DNA of 64,000 nucleotides from Bacteroidota bacterium (lineage in GTDB: Bacteria > Bacteroidota > Bacteroidia > Bacteroidales > FEN-979), in assembly GCA_026391775.1 (NCBI GenBank), contig JAPLDK010000068.1, positions 28,468 to 92,467 on the forward strand, given 5' to 3'. Positions 56,881 to 64,000 of the stretch are shown piece after piece. Positions within the stretch are counted from its first letter, which is position 1. Every line of letters starts with the position of its first letter. The notes under the pieces are model-generated. The model saw only the letters and a program-made list of their open reading frames with translations, did not search any database and was not told the DNA's origin. Both the position numbers and the translations under genes were made by a program.

Positions 56881-58617
56881 TTACGATCTTCCCAGGGCTT
56901 CCTCTTCTTCGGCACCCTGCACGTCGTACCAGTGGTACAAGCCTTCCATCAGGCGTTTCTGCTTTGCTTCGGGGCTGAGGCGTTCGTAGGCTTCACGGGC
57001 TTCGCGTGCTTTGCGTCGTTTCTCTTCCTCAATAGCCCAGATATTGGTGGTGTATTTATCCTCCACGCAATTCTGTAAAAAATCACGTGCGACCGTCGGG
57101 AACAGCTCAAGCAATAACTCATCCTTTTCGTTTTCCGCCAGTCGCAGTCCGCCATAATCCTCAAAAACAATATTCTCCTGTTTCTTATAATTCCTGGTAT
57201 CGTAAGGGGTTTCCTCGCGAACGCCAGTGAGCAGTTCCCTGAAATCGGGGTCAACAGGGATGGGTGTTTTTCCATACAGCCCCTTGACCAGGTTGACAAA
57301 CTGGATCGACTTCGTGGTGAAAAATGCCTGTCCCTTGTTTTCATCGATCACGCAGTTAACGGCCTGGACCCCGACGATCTGTGACGTAGGCGTAACCAGG
57401 GGTGGGCATCCCGATTTGATGCGGACCAGGGGAACAAGTTCGAGAACCCGGGGCAGGAGGTGGTCGAGCTTCAGCTGTTTCAGCTGGGCCAGCATATTGG
57501 TGTACATACCGCCGGGTATTTCGGCCCTCTTCACTTCTTCGTCGGGCTCGGGGAAGCCGAACTGTTTTTCTATTTCCTGGCAAGTCTGCAGCAGTTCCTC
57601 TTCCTTATCGTGTTTGGCCAGGTATATCGCCTGGACAAAAAGCCGGTTGATTTCTTTCGGAAGCTTGTAATTGATGATATCAAATTCTTTCGGGAAAGCG
57701 GTTGTGTCAAACTCTTTCAGTTCGGCCCTGATCTCCTTCAGTTCATTGTCGATCTTTTTAACGGCCAGCCTGTTCACGCCTGTATCAATCCCCAGCTTGT
57801 CGCAGAAAATCTGAACCAGTTCAAAGGCGGGAGCGGCAGGTCCGCCGGCAAAATGCCAGATACTGGTATCAACAACATCCACCCCGTTAATAATAGCCAT
57901 AAGTACTGAAGCAAGACCGTAGCCTGGGGTGCAGTGGGTATGGAAATCAATAGGGACGCGCAGTTCGGCTTTCATCCTTCGGATCATTTCACCGGATTGC
58001 ACTGGAGGGATGAGCCCGGCCATATCCTTGATGCTGATCATGTCGGCGCCGAGTGCTTCAAGTTGTCGGGCTTTTTCCATGAAATAATCTGTTGTAAAGA
58101 TATCATGAGGCAGGGCTCTGAGATGAATCCATGATGTGACCTTCTGGCGTGTACTGAACTTGGGATCAACTGTAAAACTTATAGCGCAGTCGGCCATACC
58201 CCCGTTTTCCTTCACATATTTAATGGTTGATTTCATGTTATCGACATCATTCAGGGCATCGAATATCCTCATGATCCCTATGCCTGACTTAACGGCATTC
58301 CTGTTAAATCCTTCTATTACCTCGTCGGGATAGGGGTTGTAGCCGAAGAGGTTACGTCCGCGTGAAAGGGCGGTGAGTTTGGAAACATCACCTATTGCTT
58401 CCTTTATTTTTTCAAGCCTTATCCATGGGTTTTCATGAAGGTAACGCATAATGCTGTCGGGGACGGCGCCACCCCAGACTTCCATGGCATAAAAACCGGC
58501 ATCTTTATAAAAAGGGAGCACTCTGTCGACCTGCTCCTGGGTCATGCGGGTAGCAAACAGGGACTGCTGTCCGTCGCGGAGGGTAAGATCCCTTATCAGT
58601 AGTTTTCGGCGAGACAT
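56881..58617 (-). CDS. Carboxyltransferase subunit, PycB/OadA-like
   Basis: 578 residues. LLIRDLTLRDGQQSLFATRM (metal and substrate), EVWGGAVPDSIMRYLHENPW, ISIKDMAGL with the carbamylated Lys, DFHTHCTPGYG (metal His). This is the pyruvate carboxylase/oxaloacetate decarboxylase carboxyltransferase, which moves CO2 between biotin and pyruvate/oxaloacetate. The C-terminal biotin domain (AMKM) is absent, so a separate carrier is needed, probably the one at 60777-61208. Divergent from mmdA. It could be OadA, PycB, or the 5S subunit of a methylmalonyl-CoA transcarboxylase. Confidence 0.9.
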   Translation of the reverse strand: MSRRKLLIRDLTLRDGQQSLFATRMTQEQVDRVLPFYKDAGFYAMEVWGGAVPDSIMRYLHENPWIRLEKIKEAIGDVSKLTALSRGRNLFGYNPYPDEVIEGFNRNAVKSGIGIMRIFDALNDVDNMKSTIKYVKENGGMADCAISFTVDPKFSTRQKVTSWIHLRALPHDIFTTDYFMEKARQLEALGADMISIKDMAGLIPPVQSGEMIRRMKAELRVPIDFHTHCTPGYGLASVLMAIINGVDVVDTSIWHFAGGPAAPAFELVQIFCDKLGIDTGVNRLAVKKIDNELKEIRAELKEFDTTAFPKEFDIINYKLPKEINRLFVQAIYLAKHDKEEELLQTCQEIEKQFGFPEPDEEVKRAEIPGGMYTNMLAQLKQLKLDHLLPRVLELVPLVRIKSGCPPLVTPTSQIVGVQAVNCVIDENKGQAFFTTKSIQFVNLVKGLYGKTPIPVDPDFRELLTGVREETPYDTRNYKKQENIVFEDYGGLRLAENEKDELLLELFPTVARDFLQNCVEDKYTTNIWAIEEEKRRKAREAREAYERLSPEAKQKRLMEGLYHWYDVQGAEEEEALGRS

Positions 58618-58813
58618 AATTCAGATGGTGGATAAATTATTGTTAATAAAATAACAGGTGCAAAGTTACGGATTTAAATAATTGGTCTTTTTGCCTTTAA
58701 ATAAATTTCCGGGAATATTTTTTTTGCTTTTTAAGTGCTGACTTATCCAAAGAAACGAAATTTCTACTAACTTGCAGGCCTTTAGTGTTGTTAATTTATT
58801 CACACTGTTAATT

Positions 58814-60370
58814 ATGAAACAAAATCAGATCGAGGAATTACTCAGCAAGCGAGAAGAAGCCAGGTTAGGGGGCGGTGAAGACCGTATTAAATCCCAGCAT
58901 AAAAAGGGCAAATTCACTGCCAGGGAAAGGATTGAAAAAGTTCTTGACGAAGGCAGTTTTGAGGAGTACGATATGTTTGTGACCCATCGATGCACCGATT
59001 TCGGACTGGAGAATGAGCATTATATGGGTGATGGTGTTGTAACCGGCCGGGGGACCATCGACGGCAGAGTGGTTTTTGTATTCGCGCAGGACTTCACGGT
59101 ATTCGGTGGTTCTTTATCGGAGACCTTTGCCCGTAAGATCTGCAAGATCATGGACCAGGCCGTGAAGGTTGGGGCGCCGGTGATTGGCATCAACGATAGC
59201 GGCGGAGCCCGTATACAGGAAGGAGTGAACAGCCTTGCAGGTTATGCGGAGATCTTCATGCGAAACATAGCCGCTTCGGGGGTAATTCCCCAGATCTCGG
59301 CAATCTTCGGTCCTTGCGCCGGAGGAGCAGTATACTCCCCAGCCCTCACCGATTTTGTGATTATGAGTGAGAAGACCAGTTATATGTTTGTAACCGGGCC
59401 AAAAGTGACCAAGACGGTGACCGGCGAAGACATTACCACTGAGGACCTCGGAGGCGCCACGGTCCATGCCACTAAATCGGGTGTGGCCCATTTCCGTGTT
59501 GCAAATGAAGAGGAAGGCCTGCTGATGATCCGCAAGCTTCTCTCCTATCTTCCACAGAACAACCTTGAAGATCCTCCCCAAACCGAATGTCTTGATCCGA
59601 TTGACCGTATTGAAGATGCCCTCAATGAGATCATCCCTGCAAATACCAACCAGCCTTATGATGTAAAGGATGTGATTTACCTGGTTGTTGATGACCATGA
59701 GTTTATGGAGGTCCATCAGCATTATGCCAAGAACATCGTTGTGGGTTTTGCCAGGTTCAACGGCATCTCCTGCGGCATTGTCGCCAACCAGCCCAACTAC
59801 CTGGCCGGTGTGCTCGATATCGAAGCTTCCCGTAAAGCGGCAAGGTTTGTGAGATTTTGCGATGCCTTCAACATCCCCATCATCACCCTGGTTGACGTAC
59901 CCGGCTTCCTTCCCGGAAGCCTGCAGGAATACGGAGGTATCATCATTCATGGGGCCAAGCTGCTGTTTGCTTACGGAGAAGCTACTGTACCCAAGATCAC
60001 CATAACACTCAGGAAATCTTACGGTGGAGCTCATGACGTTATGGGCTGTAAACAGCTCAGGGCCGATATCAATTATGCATGGCCGAGTGCAGAGATCGCA
60101 GTCATGGGGCCTAAGGGAGCAATAGAGATACTGGAAGGGAAAAAGATCAGCGAGATCAACGACCCACGCGAAAAAGTCAAATACATGAATGAGAAGGAGC
60201 TGGAGTACAAAAACAAGTTTGCAAATCCTTACGATGCGGCCCGTTATGGCTTTATCGACGATGTGATAGAACCCAGGAATACCCGGTTCAGGATAATCCG
60301 TGCACTGCAGACCCTGCAAACCAAAAAAGACACCCTTCCACCTAAAAAACACAGCAATATTCCTTTGTAA
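58814..60370 (+). CDS. mmdA: Acyl-CoA carboxyltransferase (methylmalonyl-CoA decarboxylase alpha / propionyl-CoA carboxylase beta)
   Basis: 518 residues from ATG 58814; the frame is open to 58772, but [10 protein letters not shown] is the family's start. Crotonase-fold motifs: [91 protein letters not shown]. It binds (methyl)malonyl-CoA and transfers its carboxyl to or from biotin. Followed by OadG-like, biotin carrier and beta-subunit genes. Confidence 0.93.
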   Translation: MKQNQIEELLSKREEARLGGGEDRIKSQHKKGKFTARERIEKVLDEGSFEEYDMFVTHRCTDFGLENEHYMGDGVVTGRGTIDGRVVFVFAQDFTVFGGSLSETFARKICKIMDQAVKVGAPVIGINDSGGARIQEGVNSLAGYAEIFMRNIAASGVIPQISAIFGPCAGGAVYSPALTDFVIMSEKTSYMFVTGPKVTKTVTGEDITTEDLGGATVHATKSGVAHFRVANEEEGLLMIRKLLSYLPQNNLEDPPQTECLDPIDRIEDALNEIIPANTNQPYDVKDVIYLVVDDHEFMEVHQHYAKNIVVGFARFNGISCGIVANQPNYLAGVLDIEASRKAARFVRFCDAFNIPIITLVDVPGFLPGSLQEYGGIIIHGAKLLFAYGEATVPKITITLRKSYGGAHDVMGCKQLRADINYAWPSAEIAVMGPKGAIEILEGKKISEINDPREKVKYMNEKELEYKNKFANPYDAARYGFIDDVIEPRNTRFRIIRALQTLQTKKDTLPPKKHSNIPL

Positions 60371-60383
60371 ACATCCCTGGCAT

Positions 60384-60755
60384 ATGAGAACCCTATTCAT
60401 CGCCTTCGATCCAAGGTTAATTGACAGCCACACCCTGATTGTCAGCATACTCGGGTATTGCATCGTACTTTTCACACTGTCGGCCATGGCCTACCTGATG
60501 GTGCGCTTTCATTCGGTGCGCGACTTTATCAGGACCAGAAGACTGAAGAAAGAAACCAAGCCGGCTTCTGCCGTTCCGGTAAAAGTGGTAATGACAGGCG
60601 AGGAAAATGCCGCAATTGCAGCCGCTCTTTATCTTTTCTTCTCGGAGCTGCACGACCAGGAAAAATATGTGATGACCATTAAAAAAGTGTCGCGCACCTA
60701 TTCACCTTGGAGTTCCAAGTTTTATAACATCTTTAACAATATGAAACACTGGTAG
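60384..60755 (+). CDS. OadG/MmdD-like small membrane subunit
   Basis: 123 residues from ATG 60384 (the frame is open upstream to 60300, overlapping mmdA). One transmembrane helix (TLIVSILGYCIVLFTLSAMAYLMV) and a charged tail with ENAAIAAALYLFFSELHDQE; short with low conservation, like OadG/MmdD, which hold the decarboxylase complex together. Position between alpha subunit and biotin carrier supports the role. Confidence 0.72.
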   Translation: MRTLFIAFDPRLIDSHTLIVSILGYCIVLFTLSAMAYLMVRFHSVRDFIRTRRLKKETKPASAVPVKVVMTGEENAAIAAALYLFFSELHDQEKYVMTIKKVSRTYSPWSSKFYNIFNNMKHW

Positions 60756-60776
60756 AAACAAGAGGTAACCTAACGT

Positions 60777-61208
60777 ATGAAAAAATTCAGTTTTACCATC
60801 AACGGGAACAACTACGAGGTTGATATCCATGGATTTGAAGAAAACACGGCCCATGTTGAAGTGAATGGAACACTTTACAATGTGGAGGTACAGCGTGAAC
60901 TGAAACTCACGAAAACACCGACACTGGTCCGCGCCGAGCCTCCGAAGCCATCGCCCAAAGAAGCAAGGATCCCGAAAACGCAATCACAGACCAGCAATAT
61001 AGCTATCAAAGCACCCCTGCCGGGAACCATTATCACAGTTCTTGTCAAACCCGGCGATAAGGTTGCAATGGGGCAGAAACTGCTGACCATGGAAGCCATG
61101 AAGATGGAGAACAATGTCCTGTCGGAAAAAGACGGTACCATCAGGCTGGTCAATGTAAAGCCCGGACAAACAGTTGCCCAGAATGAAGTATTAGTAGAAA
61201 TCGAATAA
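60777..61208 (+). CDS. Biotin carboxyl carrier protein
   Basis: 143 residues. The N-terminal 60 or so residues form a short domain typical of these carriers (FTINGNNYEVDIHGFEEN), then a Pro/Lys-rich linker and the biotinyl domain IAIKAPLPGTIITVLVKPGDKVAMGQKLLTMEAMKMEN, with biotinylated Lys109 in E-A-M-K-M. Shared carrier for the carboxyltransferases and the decarboxylase subunit. Confidence 0.93.
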   Translation: MKKFSFTINGNNYEVDIHGFEENTAHVEVNGTLYNVEVQRELKLTKTPTLVRAEPPKPSPKEARIPKTQSQTSNIAIKAPLPGTIITVLVKPGDKVAMGQKLLTMEAMKMENNVLSEKDGTIRLVNVKPGQTVAQNEVLVEIE

Positions 61209-61220
61209 AGGCCAACAGCT

Positions 61221-62411
61221 ATGAAACTCCTGCTCATCACCAATCTGTTTCAGGGCATCTGGGCCGATACCGGATTCTCAAACCTATACTGGGATAACGG
61301 CATCATGATCCTTGTAGGGCTGGCGCTGATCGTGCTTGCCATTAAATTCAACCTCAAACCGATACTGCTTATCCCCCTTGCCGTGGGTATCGTTATCGGG
61401 AACATCCCTTTCATGCATTCCACCCCCTATCCTCTTGGAATATATGCTGAAGGCAGTATCCTTCATTACTTATTTTTCGGTGTGCTGAAGGGTATCTACC
61501 CGGCCCTTATCTTTCTCGGGCTTGGCGCAATGGTTGACCTCTCCCCAATGATCGCAAACCCCAAGCTAATGATACTTGGTGCAGCCGCTCAGGTAGGTAT
61601 CCTGGTTACCTTTCTGGGAGCCATCATCCTGGGTTTCCCTATTGCACATGCAGCCTCCATTGCCATTATTGGCGGAGCAGATGGGAATACGGCTATCTTT
61701 CTCACCTCCCAGCTCGCTGCAGGATTGAAAAACCTGCCTGAAGCGGCAAAAGTACAGGGCCTCATCGGTCCGGTTGCCATTGCAGCCTATCTGTATATGG
61801 CTTTGGTGCCGGTGATCCAGCCACCCATCATGAAACTCCTTACAACCAGGAAAGAAAGGCTTATCAGGATGAAGCCCCAGCGTACTGTCAGCCGAAACGA
61901 AAAGATAGCCTTTCCGCTGGTATTCCTGCTCCTGACCGCCTTTGTAGCCCCGGCTTCACTGCCTCTTCTCGGGATGTTCTTCTTCGGGAATATCCTGAAA
62001 GAATCCGGTCTCACCAAACAGCTGGCCGGCACAGTTTCGACTGTAATGATCGATATCCTTGTTATCCTTATAGGGATCACTGTTGGGGCTTCGACTCAGG
62101 CTGATGTCTTTCTGAAATGGGAATCCATCCTTATTTTCGTGCTTGGCGCATTATCCTTCATGGTTGCTACTGCAGGCGGGATCATTTTCGCTAAGGTGAT
62201 GAACATCTTCCTTAAAAAAGAGAACCGGATCAACCCTCTGATTGGCGCAGCCGGTGTTGCTGCTGTTCCCGATTCGGCCCGTATCGCCCATGAGATGGGA
62301 CAGAAAGAGGATTCAACCAACCACCTGATCAGCCACGCTATGGCCCCGAATATCGCCGGGATCATTGGAAGCGCTGTAACGGCCGGACTTTTGCTGGCAT
62401 TTATCCTGTAG
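61221..62411 (+). CDS. Na+-translocating decarboxylase beta subunit
   Basis: 396 residues with about ten transmembrane helices. GGADGNTAIFLTSQLA, GLGAMVDLSPMIANP and AAGVAAVPDSARIAHEMG match OadB/MmdB/GcdB; the Asp in GGADG binds Na+ and is essential for the carboxybiotin decarboxylation coupled to Na+ export. With alpha, OadG-like and biotin carrier it forms a sodium pump powered by decarboxylation. Confidence 0.95.
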   Translation: MKLLLITNLFQGIWADTGFSNLYWDNGIMILVGLALIVLAIKFNLKPILLIPLAVGIVIGNIPFMHSTPYPLGIYAEGSILHYLFFGVLKGIYPALIFLGLGAMVDLSPMIANPKLMILGAAAQVGILVTFLGAIILGFPIAHAASIAIIGGADGNTAIFLTSQLAAGLKNLPEAAKVQGLIGPVAIAAYLYMALVPVIQPPIMKLLTTRKERLIRMKPQRTVSRNEKIAFPLVFLLLTAFVAPASLPLLGMFFFGNILKESGLTKQLAGTVSTVMIDILVILIGITVGASTQADVFLKWESILIFVLGALSFMVATAGGIIFAKVMNIFLKKENRINPLIGAAGVAAVPDSARIAHEMGQKEDSTNHLISHAMAPNIAGIIGSAVTAGLLLAFIL

Positions 62412-62445
62412 CAACAGGTTCAGGTCGGGGAAAATCCGTTTTCTA

Positions 62446-63174
62446 CTATATGGGGTGGATAATCCATAAAATCCCGACACAGATCGCCAGGAAACCTCCT
62501 GTAAGTGTAAACCACTTTAAAAACCTCTGTTTATCACTCATGGCAGCCTTATAAGCAACCACACCGAGGATAAATGCAAACAGCAGCATGGTAAGAATGG
62601 TTCCTGCGGCAAAAGCAGAAATATAGATCACCGAAGCCATAACAGTTGGCAGGGCCAGTGAAGGCAGGAGGGCGAACAAATGGCTGAAGCCTGCAAACCC
62701 ATGGATGATCCCGATAAAAAGAGCCGTGAATGCATTTTGTTTTACTGTCCGCGTATGATCATGGTCATGATCATCGGTATGAAGTTCTTTAGGATCCGGT
62801 CCTCCTGAATGGGTATGCTTATGAATATGGGCATATAAAAACGGCCGGGTATGGAAATGCGAATGGGCCCTGTTCCCATGCGAATGATGAAAGTAAGTCC
62901 TGAGGATTGCCCAGCTTCCTATCCCGATCAGCAGTACCCCGATCACAGTGTCGCTGTGTTTCGAGATCGCTTCCACGGGGAGGTATTGCTTAAAAAGGAT
63001 AAATAATAATCCGATCAGCAACATACCCACGGTATGCCCAAGGCCCCATGAAAAGCCTATCATCCATGACTTTTTCCGGCTGTCGATAGCGAGTGGGGTA
63101 ACCGCTGCAAGATGATCGGGGCCGGTAACTACATGCGCTATACTGGCAATAAACCCGGTTAGGAATGTAAGCAT
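62446..63174 (-). CDS. UreH/NicO-type nickel(cobalt) transporter-like protein
   Basis: 242 residues if starting at MLTFLTGFIASIAHVV (63174). The open frame extends to 63420, but that stretch lies antisense to hypF and is probably not translated. Multiple transmembrane helices; HVVTGPDHLAAV, LGHTVGMLLIGLLF, and a His-rich loop (HSHFHTRPF, HIHKHTHSGG, DDHDHDH) that would collect metal. Divergent from hypF, so probably nickel uptake for [NiFe]-hydrogenase. The precise subfamily is uncertain. Confidence 0.72.
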   Translation of the reverse strand: MLTFLTGFIASIAHVVTGPDHLAAVTPLAIDSRKKSWMIGFSWGLGHTVGMLLIGLLFILFKQYLPVEAISKHSDTVIGVLLIGIGSWAILRTYFHHSHGNRAHSHFHTRPFLYAHIHKHTHSGGPDPKELHTDDHDHDHTRTVKQNAFTALFIGIIHGFAGFSHLFALLPSLALPTVMASVIYISAFAAGTILTMLLFAFILGVVAYKAAMSDKQRFLKWFTLTGGFLAICVGILWIIHPI

Positions 63175-63207
63175 ATGAACTATTAATGAGGCTAAAATAA
63201 TTAAAAT

Positions 63208-64000
63208 ATGTATAATTTTACCTTTAATCATTCCGTCAATCCATTTATCATTAAAACTCTGCAGATCATAGTCACCGGGCTGATACAGGGCGTAGGATTC
63301 CGGCCTTTCGTCTACCGTATTGCGCACAGGCACGGGCTTAAGGGCTGGGTGCAGAACACCAATGAGAATGTACGTATCTGCGTTAGTGGTGATCCACTTA
63401 ACATTGAGGTTTTCCTGCATTCCTTAAAATCAGAAGCTCCTCCTGCAGCAATAATTGAAGAAATACTTTCCGAAGAAATTGAGGAGGAAGAATTCCATCA
63501 ATTTCAGATCCTCAAAAGCAATGATGTGAGTGACGACATCACCGAGATCAGCCCCGACATTGCCGTTTGCAACGAATGCCTTGAAGATATTGACTGTGAT
63601 GGGAGACGCCTTGACTATTCCTTTGTAAATTGTACTAACTGCGGACCACGTTTCACTATAATCAGGGATTTACCTTACGACAGAGCGAAAACCACCATGG
63701 ATCCGTTTACCATGTGCCCACAATGCAGTCAGGAATACGAATCCGTCCTTGACCGTCGGTTCCATGCTCAACCCACAGCCTGTGCGGATTGTGGCCCGGG
63801 GTATCAGCTGTATAACAAACAGGACCTGATCAGCAACGATATAGGGACCATCATTGAAGGTGTTTCAAAATGCCTCGATAGCGGTGGAATAGTTGCCGTA
63901 AAGGGCCTGGGAGGCATGCACCTGGCCTGCGATGCATTCAGTGAGACAGCGGTAGCCAGGCTCAGGGAGCTAAAGAACCGGGAAGGGAAACCATTTGCGG
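63208..64000 (+). CDS. hypF: HypF, carbamoyltransferase of [NiFe]-hydrogenase maturation (3' end cut by the window)
   Basis: The reading frame starts at ATG 63208 and is open through the window end. N-terminal acylphosphatase domain (VTGLIQGVGFRPFVYRIA), then two Cys4-type zinc-finger blocks (CNECLEDIDCDG, CTNCGPRF; CPQCSQEYES, CADCGPGYQ), then the beginning of the YrdC domain (GGIVAVKGLGGMHLACDA). HypF makes the thiocarbamate used to build the CN ligands of the [NiFe] site. The remaining Kae1-like domain lies outside the window. Confidence 0.95.
   Translation, partial: MYNFTFNHSVNPFIIKTLQIIVTGLIQGVGFRPFVYRIAHRHGLKGWVQNTNENVRICVSGDPLNIEVFLHSLKSEAPPAAIIEEILSEEIEEEEFHQFQILKSNDVSDDITEISPDIAVCNECLEDIDCDGRRLDYSFVNCTNCGPRFTIIRDLPYDRAKTTMDPFTMCPQCSQEYESVLDRRFHAQPTACADCGPGYQLYNKQDLISNDIGTIIEGVSKCLDSGGIVAVKGLGGMHLACDAFSETAVARLRELKNREGKPFA

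Noticed and set aside
59114..60487. A 457-codon open frame on the minus strand
   Set aside because: It lies wholly antisense to mmdA, which has clear carboxyltransferase motifs; the antisense product lacks recognisable features.
63174..63420. N-terminal extension of the nickel-transporter-like protein
   Set aside because: It overlaps the start of hypF on the opposite strand and has no transmembrane or family features before the start at 63174.
1..64000. tRNA and rRNA genes
   Set aside because: None recognised when reading both strands of the gaps between genes; a covariance search would be needed to exclude degenerate copies.

Overview
The window comes from a member of the Bacteroidota, most likely a Bacteroidales-like lineage. 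Evidence: three proteins with type A type IX secretion (T9SS) sorting domains, one protein with the 'gliding-motility-associated' type B sorting domain next to a PorP/SprF-like and an OmpA/PD40 protein, FISUMP-domain proteins, many SPII lipoproteins of the form MKK...C, and promoters of the Bacteroidota type (TTTG or TTG, about 20 nt, TAnnTTTG). Metabolism looks mixed. HgcAB, a Na+-pumping decarboxylase and HypF point to anaerobic life, while a phenylalanine/tyrosine catabolic operon needs O2.

Layout. 42-2009: secreted TPR protein. 2096-9258: an integron-like gene-cassette array: a broken Xer/IntI-type tyrosine recombinase, a candidate promoter and attI, then eight AT-rich cassettes separated by seven attC-like sites of about 80-90 bp. 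Six of the eight cassettes carry lipoproteins; one carries YefM-YoeB, and one is a chimera holding a HigB remnant and HigA. The two ends of each intact cassette are complementary over 14-20 bp, well beyond the 7-bp integron core. 9283-18702: acetyltransferase, esterase-like protein, binding protein, phosphoesterase, methyltransferase and surface/outer-membrane proteins. 18794-22817: nitroreductase, corrinoid protein, UroD-type methyltransferase and histidine kinase, tightly coupled. 22863-27801: M13 peptidase, isoprenylcysteine-methyltransferase-like protein, T9SS cargo, methyltransferase. 27814-35647 (minus): type B T9SS cargo, SprF-like protein, OmpA/PD40 protein, and a response-regulator/PAS/ATPase protein in which the expected phospho-acceptor His is Cys. 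35743-40785: assorted exported proteins.

40829-45284: a PurF-like protein without the N-terminal Cys, then hgcA-hgcB (mercury methylation gene pair; cap-helix motif NVWCAAGK and a two-cluster ferredoxin), then a GMC oxidoreductase with a ferredoxin-like Cys motif. 45443-48924: outer-membrane and small exported proteins, including a frameshifted DUF4136 gene. 48908-56426 (minus): scoA-scoB-hmgA-hpd-fahA-flavin reductase-aromatic hydroxylase, which is Phe/Tyr to fumarate and acetoacetate without a visible maleylacetoacetate isomerase. 56540-56742: a promoter, a multi-hairpin RNA and a strong terminator, probably an independent small RNA. 56881-62411: PycB/OadA-like carboxyltransferase facing an mmdA / OadG-like / biotin carrier / beta-subunit operon. 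62446-64000: a nickel-transporter-like gene divergent from hypF, which runs off the end.

The two strongest leads are the cassette array with its unusually long cassette-specific terminal complementarity, and the hgcAB pair in a Bacteroidota background. All calls are from reading the sequence; no database search was run.
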